A stretch of DNA of 64,000 nucleotides from Desulfosarcina widdelii (GCF_009688965.1 NZ_AP021875.1:2666001-2730000); one strand, 5' to 3'. Numbered from the stretch's first letter, positions 9,953-19,088 are shown. The notes: generated from the sequence alone by a model not told the origin. Program-made: numbers and translations.

Positions 9953-11370
9953 CGGGTTCCTTCTGTTGTCCAACGGACGATTTCTTCCGCCACTTCTTCC
10001 ATGGCCATACCGCGGGATCCTTTCACCAGGATCTGGTCGCCCGCTCGCAGCTCTTCCCTTAACAGCTCGATAATTTCGGCTTTGGTGCCGACAAAGATAC
10101 GATCATCGGTCATCCGCCCTTCTCTGGCCCCTTCGGCCACCTCGAAAGCGAAACGCCCGGCCGCATACAACCGGTCGATGCCGGCTTCGCCAACCGCCCG
10201 GCCTATCTTTCGGTGCAGGAGGTGGGACAGGTCGCCCAGTTCCAGCATGTCCCCCAGCACGGCATGGGTGCGACCGTCGGCCCGCATGGCCGCCAGGGTC
10301 TCGATGGCCGCGGCCATGGATCCCGGATTGGCGTTGTATGTATCGTCCAGCAGCCGGATGCCGCCTTCCAGTTCGCGGATGGCCATTCGCCCGGCACCGG
10401 GCGAGAATGCTTCCAGCCCGTCCTTGATGCGGTCCAGGGATATGCCCAGAACCTCGCCTGCCGCCGCCGCGGCCAGGGCGTTGGCCACCATGGCCTGCAT
10501 CGGCGTGGCCATACGGATGTCGACCTCGCCCGACGGCGTGATCAGTGTGAAGACCAGCCCCTTTCCATCCGGACGGACGTTCTCAGCCCGGATTCCGGAC
10601 CGTTCAGAAATTCCGAAAAAAAGGACCCGGCAGGGACAACCATCGGCCAGGGCCGCCACCCGGACATCGTCCGCGTTGAGGATGGCCGTTCCGCCGGATC
10701 GAATGGTGGTCAGCAGTTCGCCTTTGGCCGCAGCCACGTTGTCCATTGTTCCCAGGCCCTCCAGATGGGCCGGGGCGACATTGGTAATAATTCCCACATC
10801 CGGCTGGCAGATCCCTCCCAGACGGGTGATCTCGCCGGGATGATTCATCCCCAGTTCGACAACGGCGGCTTCGTGCTGCGGCGCCCGCCGCAAAAGCGTC
10901 AGTGGCAGACCGATATGGTTGTTCAGGTTGCCTTGGGTACTCAGGGTTGCATATTTTCCGGACAACACCTGCTCGGTGAGCATGCGGGTCGAGGTTTTGC
11001 CGTTGGAGCCGGTTATCGCCAGGACCTTGAGCGGTTTCCGGTTGCGATTGAACCGGGCCAGATCGCCCAGGGCCACGGTGGTGTCCGCCACGGTCACGCA
11101 TGCTGCCCCCGATGCCCGCATCCGGTCCAGGGGCAAATCGACCGCCTGGTCCTCAGCCACCACGAACCCCTGGCCCCCTTTTGACAGCACGTCGGCCACG
11201 AACCGGTGTCCATCGTGAGACTCGCCGACAATGGCCAAAAAAATACGGTCCGATTCGATGGTGCGCGAATCGATTCCTATGCCGGCAAATTCCCGGCCAT
11301 CGGTTCCGGAAACCAGTGACCCGCCGGTGGCGGTCAGCACATCGCGGATTGTCCACCTGTAGGATGTCAC
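9949..11370 (-). CDS. murF: UDP-MurNAc-tripeptide--D-alanyl-D-alanine ligase (GTG start)
   Basis: Mur ligase that adds the D-Ala-D-Ala dipeptide, the last cytoplasmic step of the precursor. The 473-residue reading has the ATP loop [13 protein letters not shown], the [11 protein letters not shown] motif and [13 protein letters not shown], typical of MurF. The chosen GTG at 11370 ([10 protein letters not shown] follows) lies four bases after the murE stop with AGGAG upstream; the longer frame to 11484 only adds antisense-like residues inside murE. The D-Ala-D-Ala ligase gene itself is not in this cluster. Confidence 0.95.
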   Translation of the reverse strand: MTSYRWTIRDVLTATGGSLVSGTDGREFAGIGIDSRTIESDRIFLAIVGESHDGHRFVADVLSKGGQGFVVAEDQAVDLPLDRMRASGAACVTVADTTVALGDLARFNRNRKPLKVLAITGSNGKTSTRMLTEQVLSGKYATLSTQGNLNNHIGLPLTLLRRAPQHEAAVVELGMNHPGEITRLGGICQPDVGIITNVAPAHLEGLGTMDNVAAAKGELLTTIRSGGTAILNADDVRVAALADGCPCRVLFFGISERSGIRAENVRPDGKGLVFTLITPSGEVDIRMATPMQAMVANALAAAAAGEVLGISLDRIKDGLEAFSPGAGRMAIRELEGGIRLLDDTYNANPGSMAAAIETLAAMRADGRTHAVLGDMLELGDLSHLLHRKIGRAVGEAGIDRLYAAGRFAFEVAEGAREGRMTDDRIFVGTKAEIIELLREELRAGDQILVKGSRGMAMEEVAEEIVRWTTEGTR

Positions 11371-11374
11371 GGTT

Positions 11375-12919
11375 TCACGCTCCTGTATGGCCTGCAGCCA
11401 GCACCTTCCGGGCGGCTTCGCGATCGTCGAAATGGATCGTCTTGTCGGCCAGGATCTGATAGGTTTCATGTCCTTTGCCGGCAATCAGTACGGCGTCACC
11501 GGGTCCTGCCAGTCGGATCGCAATGGCGATGGCCGTCATGCGGTCCGGCTCCACCAGGTATCCGGGGCCGGTCCATTTCTCATCCAAGTTCTCACTAAAG
11601 TCTTGGGCGGAAAAACGCCGGTTACCGGTTCGCCGCACACCGACCTCTACCTGGTCGATAATCGCCAGCGGATCCTCGCTGCGGGGATTGTCCGAGGTCA
11701 CCACCGCCAAATCGCTAAGTCGGGCGGCGATCTCGCCCATGATCGGCCGCTTGCTGTTGTCCCGGTCCCCGCCGCAGCCGAATACGGTGACGATCCTGCC
11801 GGAGGTCAGGCTGCGCAGGGCCGTGATGGCGTTTTCCAGTGCATCGGGGGTGTGGGAGTAGTCCACGAAAACGGTCCTCCCAGTGTTATCGGCGATCCGC
11901 TCCAATCTGCCGGGCACACAGGGAGTGGCATCGATTCCGGCGGCGATATTCGCAACCGGAATGCCCAACCCCAGGGCCGCGCCGGCGGCACTGAGAATGT
12001 TTTCCAGATTGAAATCGCCCACCAGTGGCGATTCGAAAGGGATCTTTCCATAGGCAGAAGCGATAGCGCCGCGAATGCCGGCCAGATCCCGGACAACGCC
12101 CAGGGGCGTCAAGTCTCCCTCGCCGTATGCCGCCGTCCGCAGGGCCGCACTGTCCAACATCCCGGCCAGTTCCCTTCCCTTGGGATCGTCCGTGTTGACC
12201 ACGGCCCGCACGGGGACTTCGCTGTCCACGGGTTTGAGAAATTCGGTGAACAGCCGCTTCTTGCAGGCCCAGTAGCGGTCCATATCGCCGTGGTAGTCCA
12301 GATGATCCTGGGTCAGATTGGTGAACACCGCCAGATCGAAACGGCAGCCCTCCACCCGATGCAGGTCCAGGGCATGGGACGAGACTTCCATGACCGCGTG
12401 GGTAACGCCCGCATCGGCCATCTGCCTCAAAATGGCCTGCAGTTCCAGCGATTCGGGCGTGGTCACCGGATTGTCGAAAACCTGGTCCGCATAGCGATAA
12501 TTGATAGTTCCCACCACGCCGGGACGTTTGCCGGCCTGTATCAGCATCTGTTCCAGCAGATAGGTGACGGTGGTCTTGCCGTTGGTGCCGGTGACGCCCA
12601 CCAGGGTCATCTCCCGGGAGGGCTGACCGTAGAACCGGCAGGCCAGTTGAGCCAGGGCCACCCGGGAGTCCGCCACGCGAACCACCACGGCATCCGCCGT
12701 CACCGGCTGGCTGCAAACCACGGCGACGGCCCCCCTGGAAAGCGCATCGGGGATGAACCGGTGCCCGTCCAAAGCCAGCCCTTCCACGGCAACAAACAAG
12801 GCCCCAGGGAAGGCCTTGCGGGAATCGTAGCAAATCGCCGTGATTTCCGGGTCCCCGAATCGCTCCCCACCAGTGGTGGAAAGGACGTCCATCCGATCCG
12901 TGAGCGTTGAAAGCTTCAT
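11375..12919 (-). CDS. murE: UDP-MurNAc-L-Ala-D-Glu--meso-diaminopimelate ligase
   Basis: Mur ligase adding the third residue of the stem peptide. The 514-residue product has the ATP loop GTNGKTTV at 111-118, HAVMEVSSHAL, and near residue 420 the DNPRSEDP motif. DNPR at this site is the known signature for meso-diaminopimelate rather than lysine, so the wall should be of the Gram-negative type. The ATG at 12919 overlaps the ftsI stop as ATGA. Confidence 0.96.
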   Translation of the reverse strand: MKLSTLTDRMDVLSTTGGERFGDPEITAICYDSRKAFPGALFVAVEGLALDGHRFIPDALSRGAVAVVCSQPVTADAVVVRVADSRVALAQLACRFYGQPSREMTLVGVTGTNGKTTVTYLLEQMLIQAGKRPGVVGTINYRYADQVFDNPVTTPESLELQAILRQMADAGVTHAVMEVSSHALDLHRVEGCRFDLAVFTNLTQDHLDYHGDMDRYWACKKRLFTEFLKPVDSEVPVRAVVNTDDPKGRELAGMLDSAALRTAAYGEGDLTPLGVVRDLAGIRGAIASAYGKIPFESPLVGDFNLENILSAAGAALGLGIPVANIAAGIDATPCVPGRLERIADNTGRTVFVDYSHTPDALENAITALRSLTSGRIVTVFGCGGDRDNSKRPIMGEIAARLSDLAVVTSDNPRSEDPLAIIDQVEVGVRRTGNRRFSAQDFSENLDEKWTGPGYLVEPDRMTAIAIAIRLAGPGDAVLIAGKGHETYQILADKTIHFDDREAARKVLAAGHTGA

Positions 12920-14652
12920 CCTTTGGCCCTGTTGCCCCGGGACACCCGCAACCGGTCGGCGTCGGTTCCCGGGGGGATATTGAGATAACTCAGGGTTTCC
13001 AGAGCGATCCGGCGAAAAGCGGGAGCTGCAACGATGCCGCCGTAGTTCTGGTCGCCGGGCTCATCGACGATCACCAGGATGGTCAGCTCCGGATGATCTG
13101 CCGGAGCGAATCCCAGGAAGGAGGCCAGATAGCGCCCCTTGGCATAGGTGCCGCTGTCGTCGATCTTCTGGGCCGTGCCGGTTTTGCCGCAAACGCTGTA
13201 CCCCTCAAGAGCCGCGTTTACGCCCGTACCGCCCTCGGTAATGACGGTTTTCAGGATGCGGCGCACCGTCCTGGCCGTCTGCGCGGAAATCACTCGCCGC
13301 ACCTTCTGGGGGGCATAGGACTTGACTGTTCTTCCTTTACGGTCCGTTACCGCTTTCACCAGCATCGGCTTCATGAGCACACCGTCGTTGGCGATGGCCG
13401 ATGCGGCCGCGGCCAGTTGGATGGCCGATACCGAAACGCCCTGACCGAAAGAGATGGCACCAGTGTCGATGGCCGACCAGTTTTTGAAGCTGCTCAGGCT
13501 ACCGACGGTCTCCCCGGGACAGGCGATGCCCGAGCGCTGGCCGAATCCGAAACCTCGCAGGTAGGCATAAAGCTGCTGGGCACCGAGCTTTTCGGCCATT
13601 TTGACGGCCCCGATGTTACTCGAGTATTTGACGATCTGCTGCAGCGAAAGCCAGCCGTGGGATTTGGTGTCGTGAATCACGTTCTTGCCAATGCGATATT
13701 CGCCGTTCTCGCAATAAAAAATCGTGGAAGGCGAACAGATGTCCTTGTCGATGGCTGCGGCCACACTGAAAATCTTCATCGTCGATCCGGGTTCGAAAGG
13801 ATCGGTGACAGCCCGGTTGCGCCACAGCTCCCGCCCGTAGTTCCGAAAACGGTTGGGATTGAAAAACGGATACTGGGCCAGCGCCAGAACCTCTCCGGTG
13901 GCCGGGGCCATGACGATCGCCATTCCTGAACGCCCTTTGAATTCACTCACCGAGGACTCCAGGGCTCTCTGGGCAATGTGCTGGATGGTGCGGTCGACGG
14001 TCAGCACGACATTGTTGCCTTCGGTCGGCGGAAGTTCTCCGACACCTTCGAACCGGTCGTTGTTGGCATCCTTGAGAACGGTGATCTCTTTTTCCCGGCC
14101 CTTGAGATCGGCATCGAAATAAAACTCCAATCCTTCTAGGCCGTGGCCGTCGATACCGGAAAAACCGACCAGTTGCGCCGCCAGGGTCTTGCTGGGGTAG
14201 TAGCGGCTGTGCTCGGTGATGAGGTCGATGCCCTTCATCTCCAGCTTTCGCACCGCTTCTGCCTGGCTGGGGATGGCCTGACGTTTCAGCCACACGAAAG
14301 ATCGTTTGGGATTCAGCTTTGCGTATACTTCCCGATGGCGTTGCCCCAAGGCTTTGGCAAGCCGAACGGACGCCGCCTGGCGGTCGGCAAACATATGCGG
14401 GTGGGCCGCAATGGACACACTTTCGATACTCACCGCCAGCGGGCTGCCGTTACGGTCGAAAATGGTGCCGCGCTTGCCCTGGACCACCATGGAGCGCTCG
14501 TATTGGCCGGCGGCCCGTTCGGAGAGCCAGGCCCCCCTGAACACATGCAGCCGCACGGCCTGGACACAAATGGCCGTAAGGGCCATGAAAAAAATCCCCC
14601 CCACGATGCCGGCCCGCAGCCGTGTGCGAGTCGTCGCCTTGGTCGTTGTCAT
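12916..14652 (-). CDS. ftsI: septal peptidoglycan transpeptidase FtsI (PBP3)
   Basis: Bitopic class B penicillin-binding protein that crosslinks septal peptidoglycan with FtsW. From the ATG at 14652 the product has 578 residues: a membrane segment at about 14-33, the pedestal motif RGTIFDRNG at 61-69, the active-site STMK at 290-293, SSN at 344-346 and KTG near 490. No PASTA repeats follow. The start overlaps the ftsL stop as ATGA; the longer frame to 15072 lies over ftsL and contributes nothing FtsI-like. Confidence 0.96.
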   Translation of the reverse strand: MTTTKATTRTRLRAGIVGGIFFMALTAICVQAVRLHVFRGAWLSERAAGQYERSMVVQGKRGTIFDRNGSPLAVSIESVSIAAHPHMFADRQAASVRLAKALGQRHREVYAKLNPKRSFVWLKRQAIPSQAEAVRKLEMKGIDLITEHSRYYPSKTLAAQLVGFSGIDGHGLEGLEFYFDADLKGREKEITVLKDANNDRFEGVGELPPTEGNNVVLTVDRTIQHIAQRALESSVSEFKGRSGMAIVMAPATGEVLALAQYPFFNPNRFRNYGRELWRNRAVTDPFEPGSTMKIFSVAAAIDKDICSPSTIFYCENGEYRIGKNVIHDTKSHGWLSLQQIVKYSSNIGAVKMAEKLGAQQLYAYLRGFGFGQRSGIACPGETVGSLSSFKNWSAIDTGAISFGQGVSVSAIQLAAAASAIANDGVLMKPMLVKAVTDRKGRTVKSYAPQKVRRVISAQTARTVRRILKTVITEGGTGVNAALEGYSVCGKTGTAQKIDDSGTYAKGRYLASFLGFAPADHPELTILVIVDEPGDQNYGGIVAAPAFRRIALETLSYLNIPPGTDADRLRVSRGNRAKG

Positions 14653-15008
14653 GGCAGTTTCACCGTCCGTTGGGCGTCCGGCATAACCAGGCCCAACCGG
14701 GTTCTGGCAATGGTTTCGATTCGCTCCGGCGATTTGAGCCGGGCAAGTTCGATGTTCAGCGTGCTGCGCACCTTGAGCAGCGTTTCGTGACGGTTCTTCT
14801 CCTGTTCGATGGCGTAGCCGACATTGACACATTGAACCCGGCACCAGACATAAAACAGGCCTTGCAGGAAAAACAGCGCCATCAGGGCGATCCAGACGCC
14901 GGTCATGGCTTTTTGCGGTTTTCGGACCCGACGGTTTTTCGAACGGCTTGCGCTCGTATCCACGCGCCGGCTCATCGGTCGGGCCGCACGTTTCACCGCC
15001 CCGGCCAT
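14649..15008 (-). CDS. ftsL: cell division protein FtsL
   Basis: Small bitopic divisome protein. The 119-residue product has an arginine/lysine-rich cytoplasmic tail (about 1-34), one membrane segment at about 36-55, and a periplasmic coiled-coil-like stretch (IEQEKNRHETLLKVRSTLN) ending in the typical IARTRLGLVMPDAQR segment. The sequence is poorly conserved in this family, so position between rsmH and ftsI carries much of the call. The ATG at 15008 shares one base with the rsmH stop (TGATG). The frame could be read further upstream to 15161, but that part is inside rsmH. Confidence 0.88.
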   Translation of the reverse strand: MAGAVKRAARPMSRRVDTSASRSKNRRVRKPQKAMTGVWIALMALFFLQGLFYVWCRVQCVNVGYAIEQEKNRHETLLKVRSTLNIELARLKSPERIETIARTRLGLVMPDAQRTVKLP

Positions 15009-15946
15009 CACAACTTCTCCACGGCTCGAAGCCGTGTGCTGCGTGCCATGGGATTGCTTTGGATCTCCGCATCGGAAGGCCGCATCACCTTGCGCGTCAG
15101 CAGGCGCACCGTTGGTCGCCGCCCGCAGGTGCAATGGGGGAAAGACGGCGGGCAGGTGCATGGATTGGCCATCTCCCTAAAACGATGCTTCACAATCCGA
15201 TCCTCCAACGAGTGAAATGCGAGCACACACAGCCGGCCGGCCGGCTTGAGGAGATCCACGGCCACATCCAAAAAGCCCCTCAGAACCTCCAGTTCCCGGT
15301 TCACGGCAATGCGCAGCGCCATGAATACGCGGGTGGCGGGATGGATCCGCTGCGATCGGGATGCGGCGGAGGGAACGGCTTCGGCCACCAGACGGGAAAG
15401 CTGACCGGAGGTGGCGATGGGCTGTTTCTGCCGGGCAGCGACCAGATGGCGAGCGATTTTCCCGGCCCATCGTTCTTCGCCATAGCGGCTGAAGGTCTGC
15501 GCCAGCTCCCTTTCGCTTAACGTGGCCACCAGATCGGCTGCCGTCACGTTGGATTCGACATTCATGCGCATGTCCAGCGGTTCGTCCCGCATAAAACTGA
15601 ACCCGCGGTCACTGGCCTCGATCTGGTGCAGCGAAAGCCCGATATCGATGAGAATTCCGTCCACGGATTCGATTCCCAGTCGAGAAAGGATGGACGGGAG
15701 GTCCACGAAATTGCCATGGACGATATGAATCTGCAATTCGTCCGCGGGAAGCACACGGCGGGCATGATCGATGGCATCGAGGTCCTGATCCACGCCGACA
15801 AAGACACCGTCCGGCGCAATCCGCTCGCAGATACGCCGCGCGTGGCCGCAGCCACCCAGCGTACCGTCCACGATCGTTTTCCCCGGCCGACAGGCCAACA
15901 TGTCCACGGCCTCTTGGGGCATGGCAGTGACATGGTAGCCGGACAC
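15008..15946 (-). CDS. rsmH: 16S rRNA (cytosine-1402 N4) methyltransferase
   Basis: SAM-dependent methyltransferase (MraW) acting on C1402 of 16S rRNA. The 312-residue product begins with a HVTAMPQEAVDML segment, has the SAM loop DGTLGGCGHARRI, VGVDQDLDAI and the C-terminal FHSLEDRIVKHRF motif. The start is a GTG at 15946, three bases after the mraZ stop, with GGGGA inside the mraZ end as a plausible ribosome-binding site. Standard second gene of the dcw cluster. Confidence 0.95.
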   Translation of the reverse strand: MSGYHVTAMPQEAVDMLACRPGKTIVDGTLGGCGHARRICERIAPDGVFVGVDQDLDAIDHARRVLPADELQIHIVHGNFVDLPSILSRLGIESVDGILIDIGLSLHQIEASDRGFSFMRDEPLDMRMNVESNVTAADLVATLSERELAQTFSRYGEERWAGKIARHLVAARQKQPIATSGQLSRLVAEAVPSAASRSQRIHPATRVFMALRIAVNRELEVLRGFLDVAVDLLKPAGRLCVLAFHSLEDRIVKHRFREMANPCTCPPSFPHCTCGRRPTVRLLTRKVMRPSDAEIQSNPMARSTRLRAVEKL

Positions 15947-15949
15947 GGG

Positions 15950-16396
15950 CTAAATCCCCAGTTGGGCAATCTCGCGCCGCACCTGTTCGTTGCCCATATC
16001 CTTTTGCTGCAGCCCGTTTTCCCGGTCCCAATTTTCCCGGGACCAGATCTCGAACCGGTCCAGCACGCCCACCAGGACGATCTCCTTCTCCAGTTCGGAG
16101 TACTGCTTCAAAAAAGGAGGAATCAGCACACGCCCCTGGGCGTCACACTTGCAGTCCTGGGCGCCGCCGATAAAAAAGCGCTGAAAGCGGCGCATCTCCT
16201 CGCTTTTTTCGGGAAGATGAAGTATTTTCTGTTCCAGTTCGGCCCACCGGTCATGGGCATAGGCAAAAAGACAGCTGTCCATGCGGGTGATCATGATACT
16301 GTCCGTCCCGCTTTCTTTGATCACTTCACGAAAGCGCGTCGGAACGATGATTCGCCCTTTTGGGTCGATGGTATGAAAGGAGCTTCCCCGAAACAT
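15950..16396 (-). CDS. mraZ: transcriptional regulator MraZ
   Basis: DNA-binding protein of the SpoVT-AbrB fold that represses its own dcw operon in studied bacteria. The 148-residue product has two tandem AbrB-like halves with the paired motifs DPKGRIIVP (about 11-19) and DAQGRVLIP (about 89-97). It is the first gene of the cluster, downstream of a sigma-70 promoter and three tandem 10-base boxes of the MraZ operator type, so autoregulation is likely here. Confidence 0.95.
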   Translation of the reverse strand: MFRGSSFHTIDPKGRIIVPTRFREVIKESGTDSIMITRMDSCLFAYAHDRWAELEQKILHLPEKSEEMRRFQRFFIGGAQDCKCDAQGRVLIPPFLKQYSELEKEIVLVGVLDRFEIWSRENWDRENGLQQKDMGNEQVRREIAQLGI

Positions 16397-16400
16397 GTGT

Positions 16401-16430
16401 CACCATTATCATCCACTTCAATCCACTTTC
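16401..16430 (-). promoter_or_regulatory. MraZ operator: three tandem 10-base boxes
   Basis: Read on the minus strand the stretch is GTGGATTGAA, GTGGATGATA, ATGGTGACAC in direct tandem, ending four bases before the mraZ ATG. The 10-base period and GTGG core match the known MraZ operator pattern of repeated (AAA)GTGG/TGGG boxes. It lies over the expected transcription start, which suits repression. Confidence 0.75.
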
Positions 16431-16435
16431 ATTGG

Positions 16436-16464
16436 ATAAAAGTACAAATTTTGGTTTGTGTCAA
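16436..16464 (-). promoter_or_regulatory. sigma-70 promoter of the dcw cluster
   Basis: On the minus strand a perfect -35 TTGACA (16464-16459) is followed after 17 bases by TTTTAT (16441-16436) as a 4/6 -10 box. The region around it is AT-rich, unlike the coding sequence. Transcription would begin near 16428, at the MraZ boxes. Confidence 0.7.
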
Positions 16465-16543
16465 GAAAAAACTTGTATTTCGGAGGAAATTTTTATCAAT
16501 AATTTTTGAAAGTTAAGCACAAAAAAACCGGGTCGTCAACGGC

Positions 16544-16563
16544 GTGGAGCAAAGTGGAGCAAA
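16544..16563 (+). promoter_or_regulatory. second MraZ-type box pair, facing away from mraZ
   Basis: Two identical tandem decamers GTGGAGCAAA GTGGAGCAAA lie on the plus strand about 110 bases upstream of the first boxes. They share the GTGGA core and period with the mraZ operator but point the opposite way. Binding by MraZ is inferred. Confidence 0.45.
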
Positions 16564-16634
16564 AATCCCCATTATCTTCTAAAAATGGGCATGCGCCCGA
16601 AGAGCGGCTTTCGTGCCTCCCCGGACGTTTTTTT

Positions 16635-16742
16635 GTAAGCGTTAACGGGGTACCGCATCTGCTTTGTTCCCGGGCACTGAAGGTTGACCCAACCGTCTGC
16701 GTGCCCGGCGCCTCACATCTACGGCACCCCGTTAACGCTTAC
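16635..16742. repeat. nested palindromic element (108 bases)
   Basis: Outer arms of 21 bases (16635-16655 GTAAGCGTTAACGGGGTACCG and 16722-16742) are complementary except for one A-C position. Inside, CCGGGCAC at 16670-16677 pairs with GTGCCCGG at 16701-16708, and GGTTG/CAACC at 16682-16694 forms an inner hairpin. There is no credible reading frame. It could be a MITE-like repeat or the structured part of a small RNA. The rest of 16464-16899 holds the box pair above and no gene. Confidence 0.6.
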
Positions 16743-16774
16743 CGATCAGGCAGTTGCGGCACATTGGGTATTCC

Positions 16775-16799
16775 AACCCCGTGAACGGGTACTTTTTTT
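16775..16799 (+). terminator. possible weak rho-independent terminator
   Basis: A short imperfect stem (ACCCCGT against ACGGGT) is followed by AC and seven T residues on the plus strand. It would end a transcript crossing the nested palindrome, but the stem is short and no matching promoter is clear. Confidence 0.3.
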
Positions 16800-16899
16800 G
16801 GTTGCCTGGATCGACGGTTTCCGATATCGATATTCAGCCATGTGCGCTCCTGCCCCGAAGGTGTAGCGACAAATAAAACCCCAAGCGGAAACCGGACCA

Positions 16900-17598
16900 T
16901 TGAAAATCGAGCAATTTTTTTACGGTAGGGACAACTTGGGCTATCTGCTCTATTCCGGCGACAGTGCCCTGGCCATCGATGGCGGCGCCGTTCAGGAGAT
17001 ACTCGCCTTTTTGCGCCTCAACCGGCTGAAGCTGGAACTGGCCACCAACACCCACGGCCATGGCGACCACACCGTCGGTACCCGCGAGCTGGTGAAAGCC
17101 ACTGGTGCCGACTACCTTGACCACCGGGATTTCGCCGACGGCCAGACCATTGACCTGAACGGTGAGGCGGTAACCGTCCGCCTGACCCCGGGCCACACCA
17201 TGGATTCGGTAACCTTTGCCGCCGGGGATTTTCTGATCACGGGCGACACCCTGTTCAACGGGACCGTGGGCAACTGCTTTTCGGGAGACCTGAAGGCTTT
17301 CTACCGATCCATCTGCCTGCTCATGGACTACCCCGGAACCATGCGCGTGTACGCCGGCCACGACTATGTCGCCGAATCGCTGGCATTCGCTCGACACCTG
17401 ACTCCCGACAACGCAGCCATCGACCGTTATGCGGCCCGCTACGACAAGAGCCACGTGGTTTCGACCCTCGAAGAGGAGCGGGCCGTCAACCCCTACCTGC
17501 GGTTCGACGACCCGGAAATCGTGCGGTTGGTAGAATCCAGGGGGCTGCCCACGAATACGGCGTACCAGCGCTGGGAAGGAATTATGTCCATCGAATGA
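16900..17598 (+). CDS. MBL-fold metal-dependent hydrolase (glyoxalase II-like)
   Basis: A 232-residue metallo-beta-lactamase-fold protein. It has the metal motif NTHGHGDHTVG near residues 50-60, further ligands in TPGHT and ITGDTLF, and YAGHDYV near 150, the arrangement of hydroxyacylglutathione hydrolases. The C-terminal part (NPYLRFDDPEIV) also resembles that family, but the true substrate is unknown. The frame begins with TTG at 16900 and has no convincing ribosome-binding site; an ATT just before is another possibility. It is followed after 13 bases by an HD-domain gene in the same direction, so the two may form an operon. Confidence 0.8.
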   Translation: MKIEQFFYGRDNLGYLLYSGDSALAIDGGAVQEILAFLRLNRLKLELATNTHGHGDHTVGTRELVKATGADYLDHRDFADGQTIDLNGEAVTVRLTPGHTMDSVTFAAGDFLITGDTLFNGTVGNCFSGDLKAFYRSICLLMDYPGTMRVYAGHDYVAESLAFARHLTPDNAAIDRYAARYDKSHVVSTLEEERAVNPYLRFDDPEIVRLVESRGLPTNTAYQRWEGIMSIE

Positions 17599-17611
17599 AA
17601 GCCGTGAGAAA

Positions 17612-18319
17612 ATGAAGCTCATGCCCAAACCCTATTCCCCCGCGCACGAAATGGACGCAGCGGCCCTGACCGCATCCGAGTCGGATCTGCTGGCCGACAT
17701 CCGTCATCAGGCCAGGGCACACTTCTCACAGGCCAGGGGCAGCCACGATTGGGACCACACCCTGCGGGTACACCGCCTTTGCCGGCATATCGGAACCGCC
17801 GAAGGGGCGGACATGCTGGTGGCCGAAGCGGCCGCCTACCTGCACGACATCGGCCGTGCTTACCAGGACCGGTCCAACGGCCACCTCTGCCATGCCGAGA
17901 AAGGTGCGGCCATGGCCCGCGAGATGCTGGCAGCCTTTAAAATAGCCGACCGCCGGCGGGAAAACATCATCCACTGCATCGCAGCCCACCGCTTCCGCCG
18001 TGGAGAATTTCCGCGGACGCTGGAGGCTCGCGTGGTTTTCGATGCCGACAAACTGGATGCCATCGGTGCGGTGGGCATTGCGCGGGCCTTTTTGTTTGCC
18101 GGCGAACTCGGTGCACGGCTGCACAGCCCTGAAGTCGATGTGACAAAGGCGCCGGCCTACTCCAGCGACGACACGGGGTACCGGGAATACCTGGTGAAGT
18201 TGTCCAAAATCCACGAGCGCATCCTGACCCCCGCCGGACGGTGCCTGGCCAAAGAGCGGCATCGGTTCATGGCCGATTTTTTCGACCGATTTCTGGAGGA
18301 ATACGAAGGGGAAAAATGA
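17612..18319 (+). CDS. HD-domain phosphohydrolase
   Basis: A 235-residue cytoplasmic protein with an HD metal-binding domain: SHDWDHTLRVHRL (about residues 44-56), YLHDIGR (about 77-83) and VVFDADKLDAIGAVG (about 145-159). This is the pattern of YedJ-like phosphohydrolases; the nucleotide or other phosphorylated substrate cannot be told from sequence. It follows the MBL hydrolase by 13 bases. Its stop codon lies at the left edge of a small inverted repeat that separates it from the purine genes. Confidence 0.82.
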   Translation: MKLMPKPYSPAHEMDAAALTASESDLLADIRHQARAHFSQARGSHDWDHTLRVHRLCRHIGTAEGADMLVAEAAAYLHDIGRAYQDRSNGHLCHAEKGAAMAREMLAAFKIADRRRENIIHCIAAHRFRRGEFPRTLEARVVFDADKLDAIGAVGIARAFLFAGELGARLHSPEVDVTKAPAYSSDDTGYREYLVKLSKIHERILTPAGRCLAKERHRFMADFFDRFLEEYEGEK

Positions 18320-18351
18320 CGACTTCGTGAGAAGCTTTTTACAAAGTCGTC
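18318..18351. repeat. short inverted repeat related to the CGTAAAAAG family
   Basis: GACGACTTCGT at 18318-18328 faces ACAAAGTCGTC at 18341-18351 with one mismatch and a 12-base loop ending in CTTTTT. It looks like the ends of the larger elements at 20956, 61690 and 62796 without their inner part. Confidence 0.5.
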
Positions 18352-18410
18352 TGGAACTCGACTTACAAGAACAGCAAAATTGGCTGGATAGCATTGGAGG
18401 TGCAAACAAC

Positions 18411-19088
18411 ATGACAATGAACAGAGTAGAGAAAATCGATAACCGGGTCCGTGTGAAGCATGTCCTGATCAGCGTCTCAGACAAGACCGGCCTGGAAACC
18501 TTCGTTCCCCGGCTGTTGTCGGTTAATCCGGAACTGCGAATCTTTTCCACCGGCGGCACGTTTGCCCGGCTCAACGAAATCCTGGGTGACCGGGCAACAG
18601 GCTGCCTCACCCAGGTGTCCGACTACACCGGTCAGCCGGAAACCCAGGGCGGCCTGGTAAAAACGCTGGATTTCAAGATTTACCTGGGACTTCTCACGGA
18701 AACTTACAACGACGCCCATCAGGCAGACCTCACCCGGACACAGGCGGTGCCCATCGACATGGTGGTGGTCAACCTCTACCCGTTCAAGGAAACCATCGCC
18801 AAGCCCGGCGTCACCCCGGAGCAGGCCCGGGGCAACATCGACATCGGCGGTCCGTGCATGATCCGCGCCTCGGCCAAGAACTTTATCCGCGTGGCTTCGG
18901 TAGTCGATCCGGGCGACTACGATTCCATTGCCGACGAGATGGCCGCCGGCGGCGGCCGCGTTTCCCTGGCCCTGCGCTACCGCCTGGCCTGCAAGGCCTT
19001 CGCTCACACGGCCGCCTACGATACGACCATTGCCGGCTACTTTGCCGACACGGCCTTTGCGGATATCGAGAAGGAGTATGATTTATGA
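18411..19088 (+). CDS. purH: IMP cyclohydrolase (stand-alone N-terminal half of PurH)
   Basis: Converts FAICAR to IMP, the last step of purine synthesis. The 225-residue product matches only the methylglyoxal-synthase-like domain of PurH: HVLISVSDKTGLETF, STGGTFARL, and the GGPCMIRASAKNF segment of the nucleotide site. In most bacteria this is fused to the AICAR formyltransferase, which here is a separate gene 131 bases downstream. The start at 18411 has GGAGG ten bases upstream; an in-frame start at 18327 lies in an inverted repeat and is less likely. It ends with a normal TGA and shows no sign of being a broken fragment. Confidence 0.88.
   Translation: MTMNRVEKIDNRVRVKHVLISVSDKTGLETFVPRLLSVNPELRIFSTGGTFARLNEILGDRATGCLTQVSDYTGQPETQGGLVKTLDFKIYLGLLTETYNDAHQADLTRTQAVPIDMVVVNLYPFKETIAKPGVTPEQARGNIDIGGPCMIRASAKNFIRVASVVDPGDYDSIADEMAAGGGRVSLALRYRLACKAFAHTAAYDTTIAGYFADTAFADIEKEYDL

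Noticed and set aside
16635..16742. Integron attC site suggested by the GTTAAC arms
   Set aside because: The terminal 7-mers do not fit RYYYAAC and GTTRRRY, and no integrase or cassette array is nearby.
16397..16899. RNase P RNA gene upstream of mraZ, as found in some proteobacteria
   Set aside because: The conserved GAGGAAAGTC segment and the matching ACAGRAA core are not present in this stretch.
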